Assembly: GCF_900106515.1 (NCBI RefSeq)
Contig: NZ_FNWF01000003.1
Location: 992,001-1,056,000, forward strand
Length of the DNA stretch: 64,000 nucleotides
Direction: 5' to 3'
Source: Peptoniphilus lacydonensis
GTDB taxonomy: Bacteria; Bacillota; Clostridia; Tissierellales; Peptoniphilaceae
Shown here: positions 9,502 to 18,421 of the stretch, piece after piece
Position numbering within the stretch: position 1 is the stretch's first letter
How the letters are laid out: each line of letters starts with the position of its first letter
Program-made: the position numbers and the translations under genes
The notes under the pieces: generated by a model
Database searches by the model: none
The model's input: only the letters and a program-made list of their open reading frames with translations
Told to the model about the DNA's origin: nothing

Positions 9502-9999
9502 ATGGTTATAGTTAGAAAAGTTAAACATAGTGATGCTAATGAACTTATAAGTTATTGTAAAAGGGTAGGAAGTGAAACGGATAACTTAACGTATGGTTCA
9601 GAGGGTATAGGTTTATCTATAGAAGAGGAAAAGAAGTTTATTGAAGAGATGGATGAAAATTCAAATAATATTTTTATTTGTGCACTTGAAGATGATAAAA
9701 TCATTGGAATTGGAAATTTAAATAGACTTCCTAGAAGAACAAGCCATAGATCAGAAATTGGTCTATCTGTTATAAAAGATAATTGGGGAAGAGGCGTAGG
9801 AAGTTTACTTCTAAATGAATTAATAGAGTTTGCAAGAAGTAGAGAAATTGAAATTATTAGTTTAAAAGTTCGTAGTGACAATATTAGGGCTATAAAATTT
9901 TATGAAAAGTTTGGGTTTAAAAAATTATTTACCATTCCAAAGCATTTAAAGATAAGGGATGAATATTATGATGCTGATTTTATGGTTTTAAGTTTATAA
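9502..9999 (+). CDS. GNAT-family N-acetyltransferase
   Basis: A 165-residue acetyltransferase. The core fold is visible: strand plus IIGIGNLNRLPRRTSHRSEIGLSV near residues 70-93, then the acetyl-CoA pyrophosphate loop NWGRGVGSLLLNELI near 95-108, and the C-terminal VRSDNIRAIKFYEKFGFKK. It resembles RimJ/RimL and YhhY-type members; substrate unknown. The start ATG 9502 has GAGAGG about 11 bp upstream. It stands alone between a terminator and a gene-poor stretch. Confidence 0.85.
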   Translation: MVIVRKVKHSDANELISYCKRVGSETDNLTYGSEGIGLSIEEEKKFIEEMDENSNNIFICALEDDKIIGIGNLNRLPRRTSHRSEIGLSVIKDNWGRGVGSLLLNELIEFARSREIEIISLKVRSDNIRAIKFYEKFGFKKLFTIPKHLKIRDEYYDADFMVLSL

Positions 10000-10133
10000 G
10001 TTTTGACAAGATTTTTAGTCTGTATGTCAAATACTTTTAGTTTAATTGGAAAAACATTAGCGAAGGCTTCGTTCAAAAGATTTTTTATTATAGTTTGTAA
10101 AAAAGAATATTAATTTTAAATTGGGAGTGTAAA
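10000..10133. other. Intergenic sequence with weak hairpin
   Basis: TTTGACA at 10002-10008 can pair with TGTCAAA at 10025-10031, but there is no T-run, so it is a poor terminator candidate for the acetyltransferase gene. Confidence 0.3.
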
Positions 10134-10273
10134 ATGGAAAATAAAGTTAATGAAAGAAGGGGTGATTTTGTAAAGTAAAATACTTAAGGAGCGACAAAGA
10201 AGGATGCAGAGATTTTATTAAATAAAATAGTGTTACTTATCTTAAAAGAAATTTATGATATAAATTTTTAATA
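10134..10273 (+). pseudogene. Possible HU-like DNA-binding protein remnant
   Basis: ATG 10134 follows GGGAGTG and opens a 14-codon ORF. After two stops the same frame continues from 10188 as GATKKDAEILLNKIVLLILK and further to TAA near 10271. GATKKDAExxLNKxV is reminiscent of the first helices of HU/IHF proteins. The match is short, the N-terminus does not fit HU, and there are internal stops, so this is a weak call. Confidence 0.25.
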
Positions 10274-10366
10274 AGTTTTAATAATAGAGTGGGGTAAACT
10301 TTAAATTAAATATGTGGGGATTTATTTAATAGTTTAGTTGATATTTTATTTTGGGAGGAAAATAGA

Positions 10367-11101
10367 ATGATAACATACAAAAATGTTTCCATGTCTTATC
10401 CAGATAGTGGGAAAGTTCTCGATAATCTCAACTTTGATATTAAAGATGGAGAGTTTTTTGTGATAGTTGGGCCAAGTGGCAGTGGAAAGACGACAACATT
10501 AAAACTTATTAACAGACTTATTGAACAAACTGAGGGAGATATAATATTTAAAGATAAAAAAATAAAAGATTATCCTTTAAGAGAATTAAGGTTAAGGATT
10601 GGGTATGTTTTGCAAGAAATTGCTCTTTTTCCGAATCTAACTGTAGCCGAAAATATTGCCATTATTCCAGAGATGAAGAAGATGGATAAGAAAGCTATAA
10701 ATAAAAAGACAAAAAGATTGCTTGAACAAGTTGGATTGGATCCTAAAAAGTATATAAATAGACTTCCCAAAGATTTATCTGGAGGAGAAAGACAAAGAAT
10801 AGGAATTTTAAGAGCCATAGCAGCAGATCCAGAGATTCTTCTAATGGACGAACCTTTTTCTGCTCTCGACCCAATAAGCAAGGCACAACTTCAAGATTTA
10901 ATAAAAAAACTTCATGATGATTATAAGATTACAACTGTTTTTGTAACTCATGATATGAATGAAGCGTTAAAGCTTGCTGACAGAATTTGTGTTATGAGAG
11001 AAGGAAAGATTATTCAAATAGATGAACCAAAGGAAATTATGGATAATCCTGAAAATAAATTTGTAAGTGAGTTTTTTAACAACGAAAGTGGCGTCATATG
11101 A
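10367..11101 (+). CDS. ABC transporter ATPase of quaternary-amine/EgtU type
   Basis: A 244-residue ATPase of the OpuCA/ProV subfamily. It has Walker A GPSGSGKT near residue 34, the Q-loop YVLQEIALFP, signature LSGGERQR near 137 and Walker B ILLMDEPFSALDP near 157. It ends after the ATPase domain with no CBS pair, unlike the OpuCA protein encoded at 46844. The start ATG 10367 follows GGGAGG. Its last codons overlap the next gene by 4 bp, so the two form one operon. It would energise uptake by the fused permease-binding protein that follows. Confidence 0.85.
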   Translation: MITYKNVSMSYPDSGKVLDNLNFDIKDGEFFVIVGPSGSGKTTTLKLINRLIEQTEGDIIFKDKKIKDYPLRELRLRIGYVLQEIALFPNLTVAENIAIIPEMKKMDKKAINKKTKRLLEQVGLDPKKYINRLPKDLSGGERQRIGILRAIAADPEILLMDEPFSALDPISKAQLQDLIKKLHDDYKITTVFVTHDMNEALKLADRICVMREGKIIQIDEPKEIMDNPENKFVSEFFNNESGVI

Positions 11102-12618
11102 ATACTTTAATAGAAACTTTTAATGAGAGAAAATCAGATTGGTTAGTTAGTCTTTTTGAGCATTTGCAAATATCTTTATTGTCGCTTATTATAGCAATAG
11201 TTATAGCTGTGCCTTTGGCAATTCTTTTATCAAATCACAAAAAGGTAAATGAAGGGATTTTACAAGTGACGGGGATTTTTCAAACAATACCTTCGCTTGC
11301 GCTTTTGGGGCTTTTTATTCCTTTTATGGGAATAGGAAAGGTGCCTGCAATTACTGCTCTTGTAATTTATGCAATTTTTCCTATTTATCAGGGAACTGTA
11401 ACAGGATTTGCTGAAATTGATCCATCATTAGAAGAAGCGGCAACAGCCTTTGGTATGACTAAGTGGGAAAAATTAAAAAAATACAAGTTATCTCTTGCAA
11501 TGCCAATAATAATGTCTGGCGTGAGGACATCAAGTATTATGATTATAGGGACTGCAACTCTTGCAGCTCTAGTTGGTGCAGGAGGATTAGGTTCTTTTAT
11601 ATTATTAGGCATTGACAGAAATAATTCAGCTTTAATATTAATTGGTGCAATATCATCAGCAATTTTGGCAGTGTTATTTAGTTTAATAATTAAAAATTTG
11701 CAAAATAAAAAGCCAAAGACAATTTTAATTTCATTTGTAGTGGTTCTAGTTTTATTAGGAATAAGTTTTATTCCCTCTACAATGAAAAGCAATAAGTCAC
11801 TAGTTGTTGCTGGGAAATTAGGAGCTGAGCCAGAAATAATTATAAATATGTATAAAGAACTTATAGAAGATAAGACAGATATAAAAGTAGAAGTGAAACC
11901 AAATTTTGGAAAGACAAGTTTTTTGTACGAAGCTTTGAAGTCAAAAAGTATTGATATTTATCCTGAATTTACAGGAACTGTCACAAGCTCTTTAATTGAG
12001 GAGGACACTTTTAAAATCCCAAATGATCCAAAAGAAGTTTATGAAATTGCAAGAGATAAAATATACAAGCAAGATAAATTAGTCTATTTAAAACCAAGTA
12101 AATTCCAGGATACCTATGCGATTGCAGTAAGAGAAGATTATGCAGAGAAAAATAATCTTACGAAAGTTTCTGATCTTAAGAGATTAGAAAATTCTATGGT
12201 GGCAGGTTTTACTTTGGAATTTAATGACAGGGAAGATGGAAATAAAGGGTTAAAATCATTATATGATTTGAATTTTGAAGTGAAGACAATGGAGCCAGCA
12301 CTTAGATACACTGCAATTTCCAATAAATCTATTGACTTAACAGATGTCTATTCGACAGATAGTCAGATTATTACAAATAATTTAAGAGTTTTGGAAGATG
12401 ACAAAAAATTATTTCCACCTTATCAAGCAGCACCTCTTTTAAGAGAAGAAACTTTAGAAAAATATCCTGAACTTGAAAAGGCTTTGGGAGAACTTGATGG
12501 TAAGATAACATCTCGTGAAATGACGGAAATGAATTATCAGGTTGATGTAGAAGGAAAACCTGCAAGTGAAGTTGCAAGAGATTATTTAATAAAAGAAAAT
12601 TTGATAGAGAAAAAATAA
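11098..12618 (+). CDS. Fused ABC permease-substrate-binding protein, EgtUBC-like
   Basis: A 506-residue fusion. Residues about 1-205 form an OpuCB/ProW-type permease (EAA-loop region EEAATAFGMTKWEKLKKYKL). A membrane segment near 207-225 leads to an external binding domain, about 233-506. The binding domain has VKPNFGKTSFLYEALKS, IDIYPEFTGTVTSSL, GFTLEFNDREDGNKGL, MEPALRYTAI and LFPPYQAAPL. This pattern closely matches my memory of the Streptococcus pneumoniae EgtU binding domain, specific for ergothioneine. Permease-binding fusions also occur among choline and betaine importers, so substrate assignment is an inference. A gene pair of ATPase plus fusion is the EgtUA-EgtUBC layout. Confidence 0.75.
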   Translation: MNTLIETFNERKSDWLVSLFEHLQISLLSLIIAIVIAVPLAILLSNHKKVNEGILQVTGIFQTIPSLALLGLFIPFMGIGKVPAITALVIYAIFPIYQGTVTGFAEIDPSLEEAATAFGMTKWEKLKKYKLSLAMPIIMSGVRTSSIMIIGTATLAALVGAGGLGSFILLGIDRNNSALILIGAISSAILAVLFSLIIKNLQNKKPKTILISFVVVLVLLGISFIPSTMKSNKSLVVAGKLGAEPEIIINMYKELIEDKTDIKVEVKPNFGKTSFLYEALKSKSIDIYPEFTGTVTSSLIEEDTFKIPNDPKEVYEIARDKIYKQDKLVYLKPSKFQDTYAIAVREDYAEKNNLTKVSDLKRLENSMVAGFTLEFNDREDGNKGLKSLYDLNFEVKTMEPALRYTAISNKSIDLTDVYSTDSQIITNNLRVLEDDKKLFPPYQAAPLLREETLEKYPELEKALGELDGKITSREMTEMNYQVDVEGKPASEVARDYLIKENLIEKK

Positions 12619-12746
12619 TAAGAGTAAAAGTTATTGGGATTTTTATAATTTAAAAATAATTACTCAAAGTTAAATTGGATATAATAGAATTAAGATAGAA
12701 TGTGATAAAATAATATAGATAAATTATTTTGTGAAGGGAGAAAATT

Positions 12747-13229
12747 ATGACTGAAAATAAAAAGATTGCAATCCAAGAAACTTATGGTGAAAGATTTCAA
12801 CATTGTTGGGGTTGTGGACCAAAAAATGATAGTGGAATGCATTTAAAATCTTATTCATCAGAAGATGGAAGTGAGTGTATTACAAAAATTACTCCAGACA
12901 AAATGTATACAGGAGGAGTTCCTGCAAATTTATTTGGAGGAATGATTGCGATGATTTTTGACTGCCATGGAACTGCATCAGCAGCTTGGTTTAAACATAG
13001 GGATAAAGGACTTGAACTTACAGAAGATACAGTTATTGGAAGATTTATAACAGCAAGACTTGAAGTGGATTTTAAAAAGCCGACTCCAATGGATAAAGAA
13101 ATTACTGTTACAGCTACTGCAGAAGAAATTGGGGACAGAAAAGTTATTGTAAATATGATTATGGAAGCTGATGGAGAAGTTCGTGCAAAGGCAAAAATGA
13201 TTGCTGTTGGCGTAAAAGACAATATGTAA
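12747..13229 (+). CDS. Hotdog-fold thioesterase (PaaI-like)
   Basis: A 160-residue single-domain hotdog protein starting at ATG 12747 after GAAGGGAG. It has an N-terminal Cys/His patch (HCWGCGPKNDSGMHLKSY), typical of a PaaI/YiiD-like subgroup; the long central helix starts in GGMIAMIFDCHGTASAAW, and strands carry TARLEVDFKKPTPMDKEITVTA. Such enzymes hydrolyse acyl-CoA or acyl-ACP thioesters; the substrate cannot be read from sequence. It follows the EgtU-like operon by about 130 bp and has its own terminator, so it is probably a separate unit. Confidence 0.8.
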   Translation: MTENKKIAIQETYGERFQHCWGCGPKNDSGMHLKSYSSEDGSECITKITPDKMYTGGVPANLFGGMIAMIFDCHGTASAAWFKHRDKGLELTEDTVIGRFITARLEVDFKKPTPMDKEITVTATAEEIGDRKVIVNMIMEADGEVRAKAKMIAVGVKDNM

Positions 13230-13251
13230 AAAATTTATAAAAATTATTTTT

Positions 13252-13284
13252 AATGACTTTAATTTTGATTGAGGTCATTTTTTT
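13252..13284 (+). terminator. Rho-independent terminator after thioesterase gene
   Basis: AATGACTT at 13252-13259 pairs with AGGTCATT at 13272-13279 (one wobble), followed by a T-run. Confidence 0.8.
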
Positions 13285-13383
13285 ATAAAACTTTAAAATA
13301 ATATATAATCAAATTTAGTTATTGTAAAGAGATAAAAATTTATAATTAAGTGCTATAATGAAAAAGTACTTTGGGGTGATTGA

Positions 13384-14607
13384 GTGAAGAAAAAAAATAT
13401 TTCGCGAGCAATGTTATTTATAATTTTATTTGGAATTGTAAGTTTATTTTCTGATATGACTCACGAAGGTGCTGCTAGTATAAGAGGAGCTTATCTCGCT
13501 CTTTTAGGTGCATCGGCGGGAACTATTGGTTTTATTTCTGGACTCGGAGAACTAATTGGATATTCTATGAGATATGTATTTGGTAGAATTACTGACAAGA
13601 CTAAAAAATATTGGCCAATGGTGATTTTTGGATATATTTTGGATATTTTAGCTGTGCCTGCACTTGCTCTTGTTGGAGAAAATGGATGGATTGCTGCATC
13701 AATTCTCTTAGTTATTCAGAGAATGGGAAAAGCTATAAAAAAGCCAGCAAAAGATACAATTATGTCCTTTGCAGCAAGTCAAGAAGGTGTGGGAAAATCC
13801 TTTGGAATACAAGAGATGCTAGATCAAATTGGGGCATTTCTTGGACCAGTTATGCTTTATCTTGTGATGTTATTTAAAACAGAAGGTAGCACTTTTGAAA
13901 TTTACAAAACTTGTTTTGCATTTTTATTTATCCCAGGAATAATTACAATTTTATTTTTATTTTTTACAAAGAAAAAATTTCCAAATCCAGAACATTTTGA
14001 GCCAGAGCCAAAGGAATATGTGCCTTTTAAAATGAAGAAGTCTTTTATATTTTATATTGTTGGTATTTCTTTTTTTGCTTTTGGGTTTATTGACTACTCA
14101 ATAATAATTATGCACATATCAAAAAATTACACTTCTATTGCAGGAAACCTTTATGAAACTTCAAATTTAATAAATAGTGGCACAATTCCACTTTTATATG
14201 CGGGAGCAATGCTTGTGGATGCAGTGGCGGCTCTTGTATTTGGTCATATATATGATAAGAATGGAGTAAAAGCCCTTGTTATTTCTACGATAATTTCTGC
14301 ACCATTTTCTGTTTTTATATTTGGAATGAAAAGTGTTCCTGCACTTTTATTTGGTTTAGTACTTTGGGGAATTGGAATGGGAGCACAGGAATCGATATTA
14401 AAAGCAGCTGTAACGTCAATGGTTCCAAAGAAAAATCGTGCGACAGGCTACGGAATATTTGAGTGTTCCTTTGGAATTTTTTGGTTCTTGGGAAGTTGGT
14501 TAATGGGAGTTATGTATAGCGTATCTATACCTATTATGATTTCAATTTCTATTGCAGCACAAATTTTGGCAATACCTTTCTACTTAAAGGTAGGAGAAAT
14601 AAAATAA
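13384..14607 (+). CDS. Major facilitator superfamily transporter
   Basis: A 407-residue membrane protein with about 11-12 hydrophobic helices, starting at GTG 13384 with TGGGGTGA just upstream. Loop 2-3 carries an MFS motif A-like sequence (GRITDKTKKYW near residue 66-76) and its half-repeat GHIYDKNGVKAL near 289. The substrate is not apparent; such genes are often annotated as general drug or sugar MFS proteins. The gene is unremarkable, but its terminator has been split by a transposon: the left stem half follows the stop codon at 14615, and the right half is at 22503-22531. Confidence 0.85.
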   Translation: MKKKNISRAMLFIILFGIVSLFSDMTHEGAASIRGAYLALLGASAGTIGFISGLGELIGYSMRYVFGRITDKTKKYWPMVIFGYILDILAVPALALVGENGWIAASILLVIQRMGKAIKKPAKDTIMSFAASQEGVGKSFGIQEMLDQIGAFLGPVMLYLVMLFKTEGSTFEIYKTCFAFLFIPGIITILFLFFTKKKFPNPEHFEPEPKEYVPFKMKKSFIFYIVGISFFAFGFIDYSIIIMHISKNYTSIAGNLYETSNLINSGTIPLLYAGAMLVDAVAALVFGHIYDKNGVKALVISTIISAPFSVFIFGMKSVPALLFGLVLWGIGMGAQESILKAAVTSMVPKKNRATGYGIFECSFGIFWFLGSWLMGVMYSVSIPIMISISIAAQILAIPFYLKVGEIK

Positions 14608-14614
14608 TAAGAAA

Positions 14615-14645
14615 GGCGAGTTTGATGACTCTAGAAGGTTAAATA
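14615..14645 (+). terminator. Left half of a transposon-split terminator
   Basis: GGCGA at 14615-14619, TTTGA, TGACTCT and GGTTAA (about 14638-14643) are complementary in order to TTAACC, AGAGGGTCA, TCAAA and TCGTC at 22503-22531, which end in a run of six T. Removing 14654-22506 restores a long hairpin terminator for the MFS gene. Confidence 0.8.
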
Positions 14646-14653
14646 AAAATTAA
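14646..14653. repeat. 8-bp target-site duplication, left copy (AAAATTAA)
   Basis: AAAATTAA immediately left of the outer ISL3 end. The identical octamer is at 22499-22506, immediately right of the second ISL3 copy. ISL3-family elements generate 8-bp duplications. Confidence 0.85.
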
Positions 14654-14786
14654 GGAACAAAAGAAACTGTTGGGGGGGGGTATGAATAAACATACTATCT
14701 CAACAGTTTTTTAGTAAAAAAATTGCACTTACTCTACAAATCACCTAAGATAAAGTCACCACAACCAAATAAAGGAGGTAAAGTAA

Positions 14787-15965
14787 GTGCAAATGAATAA
14801 TATCACAAAGCTTGTGGGAATTAAAGGTATTAAATTAGAAAAAGTAGAAGAAACAGAAGATAAGATAACAATAACAGGTAAATGTAAGAAAAGACCTAAA
14901 ACATGTCTATGCTGTGGATCAAAAAAGATAGAAATACATGACCATAGACAACAAAACATAAGAGATTTACCATATAGAGACAAACAAGTAATATTAAAAA
15001 TAGACATAAGACGATTTAAGTGTAGAGAATGTGGAAAAAGATTCACAGAAGACAAGCCATTCGTATCAAAACATTGCCAAATAACAAAAAGACTAAAAAG
15101 AAGAGTATTAGAAGAATTTAAAAACAAAATATCCATCAAAGATATAGCTAAAAAATTTTACATTTCACCCAAAACAGTCTCAAACATAATAGATACAGTA
15201 GAAATAAAAAGACTAAAACTAGGAGAAGTCCTAAACATAGACGAATTCAAAGGAGATTCAGGAGGAGAGAAATACCAGACGATAATAGCAGATAGTCAAA
15301 ACAAAAAGATATTAGACGTACTACCAACAAGAAAATTTGATTACTTAGATAAATACTTTAGTCAAATACCAAAAGAAGAAAAAGATAAAGTAAAAATCTT
15401 CGTAAGCGATATGTATAGACCATATAGAGATATAAAGAAAAAACACTTTCCAAACGCAAAACATCTAATAGACAGATATCATTTCATAAGACAAGTAACA
15501 TGGGGATTTGAAAATACAAGAATATCAGAATCAAAAAAGATGAAAAAACAAGAAAGAATACACTTTATGAGAAGTAAATCCCTTCTGACAAAACCAATGA
15601 TAAAACTTGAAGATGACGAAAAGATAAAAGTATCAATAATGTTAGAAAGAAACGAAGAAATAAGAAAAGCATACCTAACAAAAGAAACCTTCTACAACCT
15701 AGTTATGAAGAGTGAAAACAAAGAGAAAGCTCAAAGAAACATACAAGGTTGGATAGTTTACCTGTTAGAAGATGGATCCATTAAATGGAGGTCCTGTCTA
15801 ACAGCATTTAAGAACTGGATAGAACAAATATCAAACAGTTTTGATTACGAATTTACAAATGGATATGTAGAAGGAATTAACAATAAAATAAAAGTATTAA
15901 AGAGAATAACATTTGGAATGAAAAATTTCAAAAGATTTAGAAATAGAATATTAGCACTTGAATAA
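14787..15965 (+). CDS. ISL3-family transposase, copy 1
   Basis: A 392-residue transposase starting at GTG 14787, eight bases after AAAGGAGG. The N-terminal zinc ribbon has CLCCGS near residue 39 and CRECGKRF near 78, followed by an HTH (KDIAKKFYISPKTVSNII). The DDE catalytic domain starts with LNIDEFKG near 150 and has SDMYRPYRD near 205, with the final acidic residue near VEGINNKIKVLKR close to 373. Length and domains are normal for ISL3, and the frame is intact, so it may be active. It differs from copy 2 only at residue 3 (Met here, Ile there); since copy 2 lacks that ATG, GTG must be the start. Confidence 0.92.
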   Translation: MQMNNITKLVGIKGIKLEKVEETEDKITITGKCKKRPKTCLCCGSKKIEIHDHRQQNIRDLPYRDKQVILKIDIRRFKCRECGKRFTEDKPFVSKHCQITKRLKRRVLEEFKNKISIKDIAKKFYISPKTVSNIIDTVEIKRLKLGEVLNIDEFKGDSGGEKYQTIIADSQNKKILDVLPTRKFDYLDKYFSQIPKEEKDKVKIFVSDMYRPYRDIKKKHFPNAKHLIDRYHFIRQVTWGFENTRISESKKMKKQERIHFMRSKSLLTKPMIKLEDDEKIKVSIMLERNEEIRKAYLTKETFYNLVMKSENKEKAQRNIQGWIVYLLEDGSIKWRSCLTAFKNWIEQISNSFDYEFTNGYVEGINNKIKVLKRITFGMKNFKRFRNRILALE

Positions 15966-16071
15966 TATACAAGAACTGAATAAAAGAATTAGCTTTTAGG
16001 AAAATAAGCCTATAGGCTTATTAAGTGACGCTAAAAACAGGTAGAAAGTGACTATTAAGATAGGTCTTTTA

Positions 16072-16169
16072 AAAGTAAGTGAATAATGATGTATAATTAA
16101 GAGGGAATTTATGTGGGATGATTTTCTTGCAGTTGTTGAAAGTAAGTGAATAATGATGTATAATTAAGA
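16072..16169 (+). repeat. 31-bp direct repeats inside IS copy 1
   Basis: The same 31 bp, beginning AAAGTAAGTGAATAATG and containing TATAAT, occurs at 16072-16102 and 16139-16169. Copy 2 has only one repeat and lacks the intervening sequence, as after a 67-bp deletion between the repeats or a duplication in copy 1. Confidence 0.85.
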
Positions 16170-16228
16170 AGAGATGCCAACTTTATAGGTTAGCATCCCC
16201 CAATGGATTCTTTAGAGCCGAAAAATTT

Positions 16229-16262
16229 CAGCATAAAGTTGTTCTTTGTGCTGATTTTTTTT
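16229..16262 (+). terminator. Orphan terminator at left edge of transposon centre
   Basis: CAGCATAAAG at 16229-16238 pairs with CTTTGTGCTG at 16244-16253 (one wobble), followed by a run of eight T. No gene ends here, so it is probably the tail of a donor gene captured by the transposon; it would also shield the ABC-2 operon from IS transcription. Confidence 0.75.
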
Positions 16263-16383
16263 GGCAAATTTAAGAAGTTTAGAGATTTTATAATTAATTT
16301 TGCACTTTGTTTATAAACTTTTTACACAATAATGATTGATTAATTATATAATAAAGATAGAAATAAAATTTATGGAGGATTTT

Positions 16384-17322
16384 ATGGGAAACCTTATAGA
16401 GGTCAGAGGTCTTGTAAAAAAATACAAGGAACTTACTGCGGTCGACAATTTGGATTTGGACGTGGAAAAAGGAGAAATTCTGGGTCTACTAGGTCCAAAC
16501 GGTAGTGGGAAATCCACGACTATCAATTGCATATTGTCGCTATTAAAAAAAGATTCTGGAAGTGTGAAGATTTTTGGAAAAGAAATGTCAGCTGATGCTT
16601 ATGATATCAAAAAAAGGATTGGTGTGGTGTTTCAAGATGTCGCAGTGTATGATGAGTTGACTGTATACGAAAATATCGACTACTTCTGCGGATTGTACAT
16701 ACAAGACAAATCTGAAAGAAGTAAGCTTGTGAAAAGGGCGTTGGATTTGGTAAGTCTGAATGATTTTGTGAAGTTTAAACCGAAAAAATTATCAGGGGGT
16801 TTACTAAGAAGACTTAATATAGCTTGTGGAATTGCACATAAACCTGAGCTAATTATCCTAGATGAGCCGACTGTTGCTGTTGATCCGCAATCTAGAAATA
16901 GTATTTTGGAAGGAATAAAAAAACTAAACGAAGATGGATCAACGATAATTTACACATCGCATTATATGGATGAAGTTGATTTTTTGTGTGATAATATCGT
17001 GATAATTGACAAGGGCAAAGTCATTGCTAAGGGCTCATCGGAACAACTCAAAGATATGATTGAAATGAACGAGAAGATAAGCTTCACAGCGACCGAATTA
17101 AATGAAGATGTGATATCTCAAATCAAATCTCTTCCACATTTGATGAATTTTGAAAATAAGGACGGCAATGTTAAGTTGAATTTTTCTAATGGAGATGGGT
17201 ATTTAATGAAGTTGATTAAACTTCTCGATGAAGAAAATGTTCAGTACAGTTCTTTAAATGTCGAAAAGCCAAGTCTTAACGATGTTTTCTTGGAATTGAC
17301 GGGCAAAGATTTGAGGGATTGA
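16384..17322 (+). CDS. ABC-2 type exporter ATPase (transposon cargo)
   Basis: A 312-residue ATPase starting at ATG 16384 after TGGAGG; the longer frame from 16336 lacks a site. It has Walker A GPNGSGKST near residue 38, Q-loop VVFQDVAVYDELTV, signature LSGGLLRRLN near 137 (a variant of the usual LSGGQ/MQQR), Walker B LIILDEPT near 157 and the switch His in TSHYMDEV. The last 90 residues form the CcmA/DrrA-type extension. It heads a three-gene operon with two permeases, the form seen in drug, lantibiotic or lipid exporters. Which of these it exports is unknown. Codon use (more TCG, GAC, GCG) differs from flanking chromosome genes. Confidence 0.85.
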   Translation: MGNLIEVRGLVKKYKELTAVDNLDLDVEKGEILGLLGPNGSGKSTTINCILSLLKKDSGSVKIFGKEMSADAYDIKKRIGVVFQDVAVYDELTVYENIDYFCGLYIQDKSERSKLVKRALDLVSLNDFVKFKPKKLSGGLLRRLNIACGIAHKPELIILDEPTVAVDPQSRNSILEGIKKLNEDGSTIIYTSHYMDEVDFLCDNIVIIDKGKVIAKGSSEQLKDMIEMNEKISFTATELNEDVISQIKSLPHLMNFENKDGNVKLNFSNGDGYLMKLIKLLDEENVQYSSLNVEKPSLNDVFLELTGKDLRD

Positions 17323-17323
17323 T

Positions 17324-18421
17324 ATGTTTCTACATTCATTTAAAAATACTTTTAAGCTGCTTCTAAGACAAAAAACTATGCTATTTTGGGCGTTGTTGTT
17401 TCCAATTGTTTTGGGGATTTTCTTCAAATTAGCATTTGGAAATATCAATGAAAATAGTAAATTTAAAACGATAGATGTAGCTGTTAATGAAACTCTTATG
17501 CAAGACGACAATTTCAAAAACTTCATAAATGAGATGGAAGATGAGAAATATTTCAATGTTGTAGAATCAAAAAACGAAGATATATTGAATACTAACGAAG
17601 ATGTAAAAGCGTACATTGATTCGATGGATAAAATTTACACGAAAAAATCGGGGATTTCCGAGACAATCGTCGAAACTATTATGAATTCATATTCTCAAAA
17701 AGTATCCATGATAACTAAGATAATGCAGAAAAATCCGACGGCTGATATCGGGAAAATTTTAAATGTAGACGATCACATCAAAGACGTTTCAAGAAAAAAT
17801 ATGGATCCTGTGAATGTGTTCTTCTACACGCTTTTGGGGATGACGACGATTTACGGATACATGTGGGGACTTTTCGTGAGTTTCCAATACGAAGCGAACT
17901 TGTCTACAAACGCAAAACGTAACGCAGTTTCTCCAACTAAAAAAGGCACTATGCTTTCTGCATCAGTTCTAGTCAGCTGGATTATCAATTTTGCAATCAC
18001 AGTTTTATTTATCGCATATTTGAAATACGCACTTGGAGTTGAATTCGGAGATAGAATTGGGGCGATAATAGGACTTGCAAGTATTTCATCTTTTTGTGGA
18101 GTTGCGTTTGGAATCTTAATCGGAGTATCCAATAAAAAAAGTCTTGATACAAAAATCGGAATGGGAATCGCTATTACGATGCTGATGTCTTTTTTAGCGG
18201 GAATGATGGTTCCAGAAATAAAAGTAGTTATCGCAGAGAAACTTCCCATTATCAACAAAATCAATCCTGTTGCAGTTGTTACAGATGCAGTGTATTCGTT
18301 GTATTATTACGATTCAATGGTACGATTTAACAAAGATATTATAAATCTTTTGATAATTACAGTTGTATTTGTCGTAGCGTCACTATTTTTCATGAGAGGT
18401 AAAGAGTATGAGAGTCTTTAA
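17324..18421 (+). CDS. ABC-2 type permease 1 (transposon cargo)
   Basis: A 365-residue permease whose ATG at 17324 lies one base after the ATPase stop. A first membrane segment near residues 20-38 is followed by an extracytoplasmic domain of about 130 residues. The remaining five segments (about 165-187, 210-235, 245-270, 283-303, 340-360) form the ABC2_membrane_3 (YhgE/DrrB-like) core. It overlaps the next gene by 14 bp, so the two permeases are translationally coupled and likely heterodimerise. Confidence 0.82.
   Translation: MFLHSFKNTFKLLLRQKTMLFWALLFPIVLGIFFKLAFGNINENSKFKTIDVAVNETLMQDDNFKNFINEMEDEKYFNVVESKNEDILNTNEDVKAYIDSMDKIYTKKSGISETIVETIMNSYSQKVSMITKIMQKNPTADIGKILNVDDHIKDVSRKNMDPVNVFFYTLLGMTTIYGYMWGLFVSFQYEANLSTNAKRNAVSPTKKGTMLSASVLVSWIINFAITVLFIAYLKYALGVEFGDRIGAIIGLASISSFCGVAFGILIGVSNKKSLDTKIGMGIAITMLMSFLAGMMVPEIKVVIAEKLPIINKINPVAVVTDAVYSLYYYDSMVRFNKDIINLLIITVVFVVASLFFMRGKEYESL

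Larger units (their letters stand above)
14654..16219 (+). mobile_element. ISL3-family insertion sequence, copy 1
   Basis: The element starts GGAACAAAAGAAACTGTTGG plus a run of nine G in total and ends in TTTAGAGCC. Reading the right end inward from 16219 (GGCTCTAAAGAATCC, then ATTGGGGG) matches the left end in about 17 of 24 positions, so these are imperfect terminal inverted repeats. One transposase gene lies between. Compared with copy 2 it has three more G in the left repeat and 67 extra bp near the right end. Confidence 0.9.

Noticed and set aside
14756-15139. Antisense ORFs of 127 codons inside each ISL3 transposase gene
   Set aside because: They are mirror frames of an intact conserved transposase with no ribosome site of their own.
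16220-16227. A private target duplication for ISL3 copy 1
   Set aside because: The octamer on its right side (GAAAAATT) does not match the left octamer; the match is instead with the far side of copy 2.
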